NCBI GenBank assembly: GCA_036260375.1
Contig: DASZZZ010000001.1
Coordinates: 1-41,186 of the forward strand
Direction: 5' to 3'
DNA length: 41,186 bases
Origin: DASZZZ01 sp036260375
GTDB taxonomy: Bacteria; Actinomycetota; CADDZG01; WHSQ01
Part shown: positions 1 to 6,155 of the stretch, piece by piece
Layout of the letters: each line of letters opens with the position of its first letter
Position numbering within the stretch: position 1 is the stretch's first letter
Program-made: the position numbers and the translations under genes
The notes under the pieces: generated by a model
What the model was told of the DNA's origin: nothing
The model's input: the letters and a program-made list of their open reading frames with translations, nothing else
The model's database searches: none

Positions 1-1
1 C

Positions 2-412
2 GCTCGGGCGCGCGTCCTCGCCGACGTCGCGCCGGCGGAGCCCGTCACCTACGACATCGCAACCAGCACGGAGTCGTCGTACTCGTTCACGCGCTTCGGC
101 GTCGCGCGCTTCGAGCTGCGCGGACGCGCGCTCGAGCTCGAGGTGTACTGGCTCGAGGGCTACGGCGGCGGCGTCTTCCTGCCGTTTCGCGACGCGACGA
201 GCGGCGCGCAGACGTACGGCGGGGGGCGCTACCTGCTCGACACAGTCAAAGGCGCCGATCTCGGGCACGACGGCGACCGTCTCGTGCTCGACTTCAACTT
301 CGCGTACAACCCGTCGTGCGCGTACGACCCGCGCTGGACGTGCCCGCTCGCGCCGCCGCGCAACCGGCTCGACGTCGCCGTGCACGCAGGGGAGCGCGCG
401 CCGGGGTCCTGA
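2..412 (+). CDS. DUF1684 domain protein, C-terminal part (5' end outside window)
   Basis: The reading frame enters from the left edge and ends at the TGA at 410-412, giving about 136 residues of a C-terminal part. The segment with YWLEGYGGGVFLPFRD, then TYGGGRYLLDTVKGADLG, then LDFNFAYNPSCAYDPRW and CPLAPPRNRL is the conserved core of the DUF1684 family (PF07920), a family of unknown function common in actinobacteria. No membrane segment or signal is visible in the part present. It converges on the ABC-transporter operon on the other strand, with a strong hairpin between them. The family call is confident; no biochemical function is claimed. Confidence 0.88.
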   Translation, partial: ARARVLADVAPAEPVTYDIATSTESSYSFTRFGVARFELRGRALELEVYWLEGYGGGVFLPFRDATSGAQTYGGGRYLLDTVKGADLGHDGDRLVLDFNFAYNPSCAYDPRWTCPLAPPRNRLDVAVHAGERAPGS

Positions 413-422
413 GATCGCGAGC

Positions 423-455
423 GCGCGCCGCGCGCCGTCACGACGCGCGGCGCGC
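423..455. terminator. Strong hairpin between convergent genes
   Basis: A 12-bp perfect stem (423-434 pairs with 444-455) with a 9-nt loop lies between the stop codons of two convergent genes. It has no T-tract on either side, so it is not a classical intrinsic terminator. Its position and perfect pairing suggest a bidirectional terminator or 3'-end protecting structure, as often inferred in GC-rich actinobacteria. Confidence 0.5.
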
Positions 456-463
456 ACTGCAGG

Positions 464-1402
464 TCAGTCGAGCAGCCCGTTCTCCTCCAGGAACTCGGCC
501 GCGACGTCCTCGACCGGCTCCTGGTCGATCTCGACGCGCGCGTTGAGCTCGGTGATGTTCTCGGTCGTGAGCGCCGCGCTCACGCCGTTCAGCAGCTCCT
601 CGAGCTCGGAGTCGAGCGCGTCCTGGTGCACGAGCGGCGTGATGTTGTCGGCCGCCTGGAGGTCCTTGTCGTCCTCGAGCAGCACGAGGTCGTTCGCCGA
701 TATCACCGAGCTCGTCGAGAACAGCAGCGCGACGTCCACCTCCCCGCCCTGGAGCGCGGCGACGGTCGCGGGACCGAGCTCGAGCGGCGTGAAGTCGCCG
801 AACTCGATGTCGTAGACCTCCTTGAGGCCGGGGATGCAGAACGGCCGCTTGGGGCACTCGGGCGGCCCGCCGAGCGTCATGTCGCCCGCGACGGGCTGCA
901 GATCGCTCACCGCCTCGAGACCGTGCTCCTCCGCGGTCTCGGGCGTCACGACGAACGCGTTCGTGTCGACCGCGTCGGAGTGCTGCAGGACCGCGAGGTT
1001 CATCTCGTCGAGCAGCGGCTCGAGCTCCTGCGCGACGTCCTCGGGATCGCTCGACGCCTCGGCGTTCGGGTCGAGCACCGACAACAGGCTCGCGAGGTAC
1101 TCGGGCGCGACATCGATCTCGCCCGACTCCATCGCCGGCAGGCGCACCTCGCGCGAGCGCACGTCGAGCTGGCGCTCGACGTCGTAGCCGGCGTTCTCGA
1201 GCACCTGGGCGTACATCTCGCCGACGATCTGAGCTTCGGCGAAGGCGTCGGAGCCGACCGTGATCGAGCCCTTGTCGCCGCCGTCGCCACCGCCGTCGCC
1301 ACCGGCGGCGCCGTCGCCGTCCCCACCCGAGCCGCACGCGCCCAGCAGCAGCAGGAGCGCGAGCGAGCCCGCCCCGAGGACGGACCTGCGGAGGTTCCGC
1401 AT
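464..1402 (-). CDS. Osmoprotectant (glycine betaine/choline/proline-type) ABC transporter substrate-binding lipoprotein
   Basis: A 312-residue lipoprotein. It starts with a basic n-region and a hydrophobic stretch ending in the lipobox LLGAC (lipidated Cys at residue 23), followed by a low-complexity Gly/Asp linker to about residue 45. The mature part has the OpuAC fold (PF04069) signatures of the OpuBC/OpuCC/OsmF type: VGSDAFAEAQIVGEMYAQVLE near the start, a conserved ...ESGEIDVAPEYLASLL... block and a LQGGEVDVALLFSTSS block. It would capture a quaternary-ammonium solute outside the membrane and hand it to the two permeases encoded upstream. It is the last gene of a four-gene operon, 84 nt after the second permease, with its own AGGAG ribosome site 9 nt before the ATG. 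The exact ligand cannot be read from sequence. Confidence 0.9.
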   Translation of the reverse strand: MRNLRRSVLGAGSLALLLLLGACGSGGDGDGAAGGDGGGDGGDKGSITVGSDAFAEAQIVGEMYAQVLENAGYDVERQLDVRSREVRLPAMESGEIDVAPEYLASLLSVLDPNAEASSDPEDVAQELEPLLDEMNLAVLQHSDAVDTNAFVVTPETAEEHGLEAVSDLQPVAGDMTLGGPPECPKRPFCIPGLKEVYDIEFGDFTPLELGPATVAALQGGEVDVALLFSTSSVISANDLVLLEDDKDLQAADNITPLVHQDALDSELEELLNGVSAALTTENITELNARVEIDQEPVEDVAAEFLEENGLLD

Positions 1403-1486
1403 GGGTTCTGTCTCCTCTCGTCGTCCGGGGGCGCCCCACCCCTCGTCGCGGACGGCCCCACCCTAATGCGACGCGATCGATACGAG

Positions 1487-2221
1487 CTAGACGAGCTCGC
1501 CGCGCGCCGCGACCTGGCCGACGTCGGCCGCGCCGGGGACGATGCGCTCGCGGCCGCGGTCGCGCCGCACGGCGCGCTGCAGCACGCCGAACGCGAGCTC
1601 CGTCGCGATCGCGAGGCCCGCGACGAGCACGGCGCCGCCGAGGATCAGGACGTCGTCGCCCTGCGAGAAGCCGTCGCGGATGAACCGTCCGAGCCCGCCC
1701 CATCCCACGAGCGCGCCGAGCGTCGCGGTGGCGACGACCTGGACCGCCGACGTTCGCAGGCCGGCGACGACGACGGGGGCCGCGAGCGGTATCTCCACCT
1801 GCCGCAGCACCTCGCGCCCCGTCATGCCCATGCCGCGCGCCGCCTCGACCGCGTCCTCGTCGACGCCCTTTATCCCGACGTACGTGTTCGTGACGATGGG
1901 CGGGATCGCGAGCAGCGTCAGCGCGACGAAGGTCGGCCAGAAGCCGAGGCCGAGGCCGAGCTGGATCGAGATCGGCAGCGCGAGCGCGATGACCGCGAAC
2001 GACGGGACGGCGCGCCCGAGGTTGGCGATCGTGATCGTCACGAACTCGGCGCGGCGCGCGTGGCCGATGTAGAGGCCGACCGGGAGCGCGACGACGGCGG
2101 CCACGAGCACCGACAGCGCCGAGAGACCCGCGTGCTCGCCGAGGCGCACGCCGATGCCGTCGCTGCCCGACCAGCTCGCGCCGTCGGCCAGCCAGCGCGC
2201 GACGTCGGCGAACAGGTTCAT
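1487..2221 (-). CDS. Osmoprotectant ABC transporter permease (second subunit)
   Basis: A 244-residue integral membrane protein of the BPD_transp_1 family (PF00528), OpuCB/OpuCD-like. Hydrophobic segments begin near residue 33 (ALSVLVAAVVALPVGLYIGH) and continue through the fold. The cytoplasmic coupling loop EAARGMGMTGREVLRQVEIP is the EAA motif that contacts the ATPase. The ATG at 2219-2221 overlaps the TGA of the preceding permease (ATGA), which indicates translational coupling and fixes the start. The open frame continues further upstream, but that part overlaps the first permease and is not protein-like. It probably forms the channel as a heterodimer with the neighbouring permease. Confidence 0.92.
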   Translation of the reverse strand: MNLFADVARWLADGASWSGSDGIGVRLGEHAGLSALSVLVAAVVALPVGLYIGHARRAEFVTITIANLGRAVPSFAVIALALPISIQLGLGLGFWPTFVALTLLAIPPIVTNTYVGIKGVDEDAVEAARGMGMTGREVLRQVEIPLAAPVVVAGLRTSAVQVVATATLGALVGWGGLGRFIRDGFSQGDDVLILGGAVLVAGLAIATELAFGVLQRAVRRDRGRERIVPGAADVGQVAARGELV

Positions 2222-2880
2222 CGCGGCCCCCCCGCACGCGCGCGCGCCCACGGCGTGAGCCGGCGCTCGACGACGAGGAGCAGCGCGTCGGCGACCGCCG
2301 CGAGGACGACCGAGAGGATCCCGCCGACGACGATCGCGGTCGAGAAGAACCGGTCGAGACCCTGCAGGATGAAGTAGCCGAGCCCGCCGTAGCCGACGAG
2401 GGCCGTCACCGTGACGAGCCCGATCGTCGTCACGGTCGCGATGCGCACGCCCGCGACGACGACCGGCAGCGCGAGCGGCACCTCGACGCGCCACAGCAGC
2501 TGCCGGCCCGTGTAGCCCATCGCGCGCGCCGACTCCTTCACGTCGTCGGGCACGCCGTCGAGCCCCGCGACGACGTTGCGGATGAGGATCAGCAGCGTGT
2601 AGCTCACGAGCCCTATCTCGGCGGTCGTCATCGACAGACCGGTGAACGGCACGAGGAACGCGAACAGGGCCAGGCTCGGGATCGTGTAGAGCAGGCCCGA
2701 CACCGACGCGATCGGCCCGTACCACCTCCGGCGCCGGTGCGCGAGCACGCCGAGCGGGAACGACACGACGAACCCGATCGCGACCGCGATCGCCGTGAGC
2801 ACGACGTGCTCCCACGCGCGCGTGACGAGGTCGGCCGCGTTGTCGACGATCCAGTCGGGCTGGAAGAACGGCCCGATCAC
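2218..2880 (-). CDS. Osmoprotectant ABC transporter permease (first subunit)
   Basis: A 220-residue BPD_transp_1 family permease. After a short N-terminal helix (FFQPDWIVDNAADLVTRAWEH) it has typical OpuCB hydrophobic segments (HVVLTAIAVAIGFVVSFPLG; LLYTIPSLALFAFLVPFTG) and the EAA loop KESARAMGYTGRQLLWRVEVPLALP. The GTG start at 2878-2880 overlaps the TGA of the ATPase (GTGA), so both permeases are coupled to the gene before them. It shares fold and length with the second permease, consistent with an old duplication that gave a heterodimeric channel. The extension of the open frame upstream of 2880 lies inside the ATPase gene and was discarded. Confidence 0.92.
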   Translation of the reverse strand: MIGPFFQPDWIVDNAADLVTRAWEHVVLTAIAVAIGFVVSFPLGVLAHRRRRWYGPIASVSGLLYTIPSLALFAFLVPFTGLSMTTAEIGLVSYTLLILIRNVVAGLDGVPDDVKESARAMGYTGRQLLWRVEVPLALPVVVAGVRIATVTTIGLVTVTALVGYGGLGYFILQGLDRFFSTAIVVGGILSVVLAAVADALLLVVERRLTPWARARAGGPR

Positions 2881-3980
2881 GCGACGATCTCCCGCGAGAT
2901 GCGCTCGAGGGTGAGGATGCCCGCGTAGCGCTCGCCGTCGACGACGACGGCCACGCCCGTGCGCGACGTGACGACGGAGTCGAGCGCCTGCCGCAGCGTG
3001 CTGTCGGCGGTCACGTGTGCGCCGAAGCGGCGCGGCGCCGCGTCGCCGACGCGCGCGCATCCCTCGAGCATGCGCTCGTCGACCCACCCGAGCAGCGCGC
3101 CGTCGTCGACGACGCTGGCCCAGTCGAGCCCGCATCTGCGCATCTCGGCGCGCGCGTCGGCGGGCGTCGCGCCGGGCCCCACGACGGGTCCATCCTCGGT
3201 TCCGACGTCGGACACGCGGATCAACGCGAGTCGCTTGAGGCCTCGCTCGCTGCCGACGAAGCGCTCGACGAACTCGTTGGCCGGCGCGCGCAGGATCTCC
3301 TCGGGCGGCGCGAGCTGCTCGAGCACGCCGCCGACGTTGAGGATCGCGATGCGGTCCGCCATCTTGATCGCCTCGTCGACGTCGTGCGTGACGAACACGA
3401 TCGTCTTCTCGAGCCGGCGCTGGATGTCGAGGAACTGATCCTGGAGGCGCTCGCGCACGATCGGGTCGACGGCGCCGAACGGCTCGTCCATGAGCATGAC
3501 CGGCGGATCGGCGGCGAGCGCGCGCGCGACGCCGACGCGCTGGCGCTGCCCGCCCGACAGCTCCGCGGGGTAGCGCCCGAGCACGTCGCGGTCGAGCTCG
3601 AAGACGTCCATGAGCTCGTCGACGCGCGCCGCGACGCGGCGGTCGTCCCATCCGAGGAGCCTCGGGACCGTCGCGACGTTCTGCGCGATCGTGCGGTGCG
3701 GCAGCAGCCCGATGCTCTGAATGACGTAGCCGATGCGCCGTCGCAGCTCGACCGGGTCCTGGCGCGTGACGTCGCGGCCCTCGACCTCGATCGTGCCCGA
3801 CGTCGGCTCGACGAGCCGGTTGATCATCTTCATCGTCGTCGTCTTGCCGCATCCCGACGGCCCGACGAGCACTACGGTCTCGCCCGCGTGCACGTCCATC
3901 GACAGCTCCGAGACCGCGGGGCGCGCGCCGTCGCCGAAGGTCTTGGAGACGTCCGTGAGCGAGATCATGACGCCGGCCAT
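2877..3980 (-). CDS. Osmoprotectant ABC transporter ATP-binding protein with C-terminal CBS region
   Basis: A 367-residue ABC ATPase, first gene of the operon. Walker A is GPSGCGKTTT (near residue 41), the Q-loop follows (GYVIQSIGLLPHRT), the signature is LSGGQRQRVGVARAL, Walker B is VMLMDEPFGAVDP and the switch His is in FVTHDVDEAIKMADR. It belongs to the proline/glycine-betaine (ProV/OpuAA/OpuCA) subfamily. The last 120 residues form two CBS-like units, the second clear (HVTADSTLRQALDSVVTSRTGVAVVVDGERYAGILTLERI), the first more diverged. In this family the CBS pair senses ionic strength or cyclic dinucleotides. GAGGAG sits 8 nt before the ATG at 3980, supporting this start over the ATG four codons later. 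Confidence 0.93.
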   Translation of the reverse strand: MAGVMISLTDVSKTFGDGARPAVSELSMDVHAGETVVLVGPSGCGKTTTMKMINRLVEPTSGTIEVEGRDVTRQDPVELRRRIGYVIQSIGLLPHRTIAQNVATVPRLLGWDDRRVAARVDELMDVFELDRDVLGRYPAELSGGQRQRVGVARALAADPPVMLMDEPFGAVDPIVRERLQDQFLDIQRRLEKTIVFVTHDVDEAIKMADRIAILNVGGVLEQLAPPEEILRAPANEFVERFVGSERGLKRLALIRVSDVGTEDGPVVGPGATPADARAEMRRCGLDWASVVDDGALLGWVDERMLEGCARVGDAAPRRFGAHVTADSTLRQALDSVVTSRTGVAVVVDGERYAGILTLERISREIVA

Positions 3981-4027
3981 GGGCAGCTCTCCTCGTGACG
4001 GCCGCGGCGGTCGCGTGCGGGCGAAAC

Positions 4028-4035
4028 CCTATAGT
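4028..4035. promoter_or_regulatory. Divergent overlapping -10 elements
   Basis: The sequence CCTATAGT serves both strands. On the plus strand TATAGT (4030-4035) is followed after 6 nt by the ATG of the small membrane protein, which predicts a leaderless transcript. On the minus strand TATAGG (4033 to 4028) would start the ABC-transporter mRNA with a leader of about 40 nt carrying a Shine-Dalgarno site. Inferred from sequence only; no clear -35 box was picked out. Confidence 0.5.
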
Positions 4036-4041
4036 GGCCGG

Positions 4042-4188
4042 ATGCTAGCCAGATTGCTCCGGTTGGCGGGACTCGCGGCGGCCGCGCTGGCGGGCGTGTG
4101 GTGGGGGCGCGTCGTCGCCCACTCGAAGGTCCCGCCTCCCGAGGGGCGCTGGCGCGAGGTCGACCCGCGCGACCTCGGGCGGCCGTGA
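4042..4188 (+). CDS. Small single-pass membrane protein, unknown
   Basis: A 48-residue protein: a short basic N-terminus (MLARLLR), one hydrophobic segment (about residues 7-20), then a basic/aromatic junction (WWGRVVAHSK) and a short polar tail. No family is recognised. The ATG lies exactly 6 nt after TATAGT, so the mRNA is probably leaderless. Its stop overlaps the GTG of the next gene (GTGA), so the two are translationally coupled and may act together at the membrane. Short length keeps the call moderate, but the promoter spacing and the coupled junction both favour a real gene. Confidence 0.6.
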   Translation: MLARLLRLAGLAAAALAGVWWGRVVAHSKVPPPEGRWREVDPRDLGRP

Positions 4189-5234
4189 ACGTCCTGCTGC
4201 TCGGCGCGACCGGCACGATCGGCCGGCGCGCCGCGGCGGAGCTGGCGCGCTCCGACGAGGTGACGCGCCTCGTCGTCGCGGGTCGGGGCGCGGCCGAGAC
4301 GGGCCGCGTCGCGCGGCTGCTCGCGCGCCCCGACGGCAGCGTGACCGGCGCCGCGTTCGACGCGCGCGACCCCGCCGCGGTGCACCGGCACGCCGACGGG
4401 TGCGACGTCGTCGCGTCGTGCGCGGGGCCCGCCTACGACGTCGACGCCGGCGCGCTGACGGGGGCCGCGCGCGCGGGCGTCCCGTACGCCTCGCTGGGCG
4501 ACTACGACTCCGACGCGCCCGACGCGCCGGCCGGTGCGGCGGCGCTCACGGGATGCGGATTGAGCCCCGGGCTCGTGGAGGTCATGGCGGTCCTGGCGGC
4601 CCGCGCGCTCGAGCACGTCGAGCGCGTCGACGTCGCGGTCGCTCGATCGATCGCCGACGCGCGCGGCCGCGCGAGCGCGCTCGCGCTCCTGCACGCGGTC
4701 GATCGCGACGTCGACGATGGGGGCGGACGCACGCCCGCGCTCGTCTACTTCCCCGAGCCGGTCGGATGGGTCGAGACCGTGCCGGCGCGCGGGCCGCGGG
4801 GTCCGGTCGCCGGCGCGCCCGCGGCGATGCGGCTGGGCCTCACCGAGCGCGTCGCGATGGATGCGCTGCGGGCGTCGGCGGCGGCCCGTCTCGGGCGCGG
4901 CGAGCGCCGCAGGCGCGCGTGGCTGCGCGTGGCGCGCGCGATCGGCCCCGCGGCGGCGGCCGTCCCGCCGCGCGGCGCGTCGTGGAGCGCGGCGCGCGTG
5001 GACGTGGGCGGACGCGCCGGAGGTCACCGCGAGACGGTGTCGCTGGGCGTCGTCGACCGGCTGTCGAACCTCGCCGCGCTCCCGCTCGTGCACGCCACGC
5101 TCGCGCTCGGCTCGGGCCGTGTGGCGCCGGCCGGCGTGCGCGCCGCGCACGAAGCGCTCGACCTCGACGAGCTGGTCGCCGCGCTCGGGGGCCGGGGCGT
5201 GCGGATCGCGCGGCTGGAGCCGCAACCGGTCTGA
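4185..5234 (+). CDS. Saccharopine dehydrogenase-like NAD(P)-binding protein
   Basis: A 349-residue protein starting with a Rossmann dinucleotide-binding motif VNVLLLGATGTIGRRAAAELA, followed by the second-strand region LVVAGRG and the CDVVASCAGPAYD segment typical of the saccharopine dehydrogenase NADP-binding domain (PF03435). The rest is Arg/Ala-rich and matches the trans-acting or saccharopine-dehydrogenase-like reductases of actinobacteria only in outline. The substrate is unknown, and the family contains many members that do not act in lysine metabolism. The start is the GTG at 4185-4187 that overlaps the preceding stop; the frame is open further upstream, but there it lies inside the small membrane gene. 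Confidence 0.75.
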   Translation: MNVLLLGATGTIGRRAAAELARSDEVTRLVVAGRGAAETGRVARLLARPDGSVTGAAFDARDPAAVHRHADGCDVVASCAGPAYDVDAGALTGAARAGVPYASLGDYDSDAPDAPAGAAALTGCGLSPGLVEVMAVLAARALEHVERVDVAVARSIADARGRASALALLHAVDRDVDDGGGRTPALVYFPEPVGWVETVPARGPRGPVAGAPAAMRLGLTERVAMDALRASAAARLGRGERRRRAWLRVARAIGPAAAAVPPRGASWSAARVDVGGRAGGHRETVSLGVVDRLSNLAALPLVHATLALGSGRVAPAGVRAAHEALDLDELVAALGGRGVRIARLEPQPV

Positions 5235-5250
5235 GCGCCGGCGGCCAGCG

Positions 5251-5952
5251 TCAGGAACCGAGGTCGCGCTCGACGAAGGTGAGCTCGAGGCCGCCCACGA
5301 TGTCGGCCGCGATGTTGTACAGGAACGCGAGGAACGCGTTGACGAGCGAGCCCACGACCATGAACGTGAGCCCGATCAGAAACGCCCACTTCTCGACCAG
5401 GCCCAACGTGATGTCGAGCTGGATCTCCGCGGCGAACGCCTCGCTCAGGCGCTCGATCTGCTCGAAGATGCCGGTCGACTGGATCGCCCAGAACGCCACC
5501 GCGACGAGCAGCAGCCACACGACGAGGGCGAACGCGTAATAGAACAGCGACAGCTTCAGCACGCTGAGCGGGTCGACGCGCTTGAGCGTGCGCTTGACGC
5601 GGCGCAGCGCGGGGCGGGTCTTGGGCCCGCGCCGGCTGTGACGGCCGCCGGGACGGCCGACGTCGTCGAGCACCGACCTGCGCGCGGGCGCGTCGGCCGG
5701 CGCGTCGACGCCGGCGAGCTCCGCGGTCGTGTCGGAGCGCGGACGTGCCCCGCGCTCGGGACGCGTCCGCGCCCTCTCTCCGGTCTCGCCGCGGCCCCCG
5801 CGCTCGCGCGCCCGCTCCGACGGCAGCGGGGCGGTGAACGGGTCGAACAGGGCGCCCGCCGGCTGCACGTCGGGGGACATGTGACCGCCCGACGCCGACG
5901 GCACCTGCGGCTCCGGCCGCCAGGTGTTCGGGCCCTCTTCCCTAGGGGACAA
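5251..5952 (-). CDS. DUF3566 membrane protein downstream of gyrA
   Basis: A 233-residue protein. The first 125 residues are a charged, Pro/Arg-rich, probably disordered cytoplasmic region. The rest is the DUF3566 domain (PF12089): VDPLSVLKLSLFYYAFALVV begins the first membrane helix, an amphipathic stretch (IFEQIERLSEAFA) follows, and a second helix is AFLIGLTFMVVGSLVNAFLA, ending NIAADIVGGLELTFVERD. DUF3566 genes lie next to gyrA in most actinobacteria; their role is not established, though some work links them to wall or polar growth. The start used is a TTG at 5952 because GGAGG stands 8 nt before it; an ATG at 5880 lacks a good ribosome site. It is separated from gyrA by about 200 bp. Confidence 0.88.
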   Translation of the reverse strand: MSPREEGPNTWRPEPQVPSASGGHMSPDVQPAGALFDPFTAPLPSERARERGGRGETGERARTRPERGARPRSDTTAELAGVDAPADAPARRSVLDDVGRPGGRHSRRGPKTRPALRRVKRTLKRVDPLSVLKLSLFYYAFALVVWLLLVAVAFWAIQSTGIFEQIERLSEAFAAEIQLDITLGLVEKWAFLIGLTFMVVGSLVNAFLAFLYNIAADIVGGLELTFVERDLGS

Positions 5953-5997
5953 CGGCTACGCCTCCGCTCGGGGACACGACGTGGGTGCGCGCGTGGG

Positions 5998-6020
5998 GCG
6001 GCGCTCCGCTACGGCGCCGC
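5998..6020. other. Stem-loop in the gyrA-DUF3566 spacer
   Basis: A 7-bp perfect GC stem (5998-6004 with 6014-6020) with a 9-nt loop lies in the 203-bp gap between the end of gyrA and the DUF3566 gene. No T-tract follows on the minus strand. It may end or attenuate the gyrA transcript. Apart from this structure I see no gene, tRNA or clear promoter in the gap, although tRNA genes often follow gyrA in relatives. Confidence 0.3.
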
Positions 6021-6155
6021 TCCACCCCGTCTTACTCGACCGCTCGACGCGTACGGTAACCCGCCCACAGCCACGATGCCGGGTCGACGTACGTCCGTGC
6101 TCGTCGAAGAAGACGCTGCAGAGGCGTCCGAGGTTCTGTTCGCGCGCGCGGCGCG

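Noticed and set aside
1270..1335. Repeated CCGCCGTCGCCACC-like triplet run as a repeat or CRISPR hint
   Set aside because: It encodes the Gly/Asp linker of the lipoprotein; there are no spacers or constant repeat units.
626..2377. Long plus-strand open frame opposite the osmoprotectant genes
   Set aside because: It is antisense to genes with clear motifs; the Arg-rich, repeat-like composition is the usual shadow in high-GC DNA.
5953..6155. tRNA genes expected after gyrA in many actinobacteria
   Set aside because: No T-arm or anticodon-arm pattern is present in this spacer.
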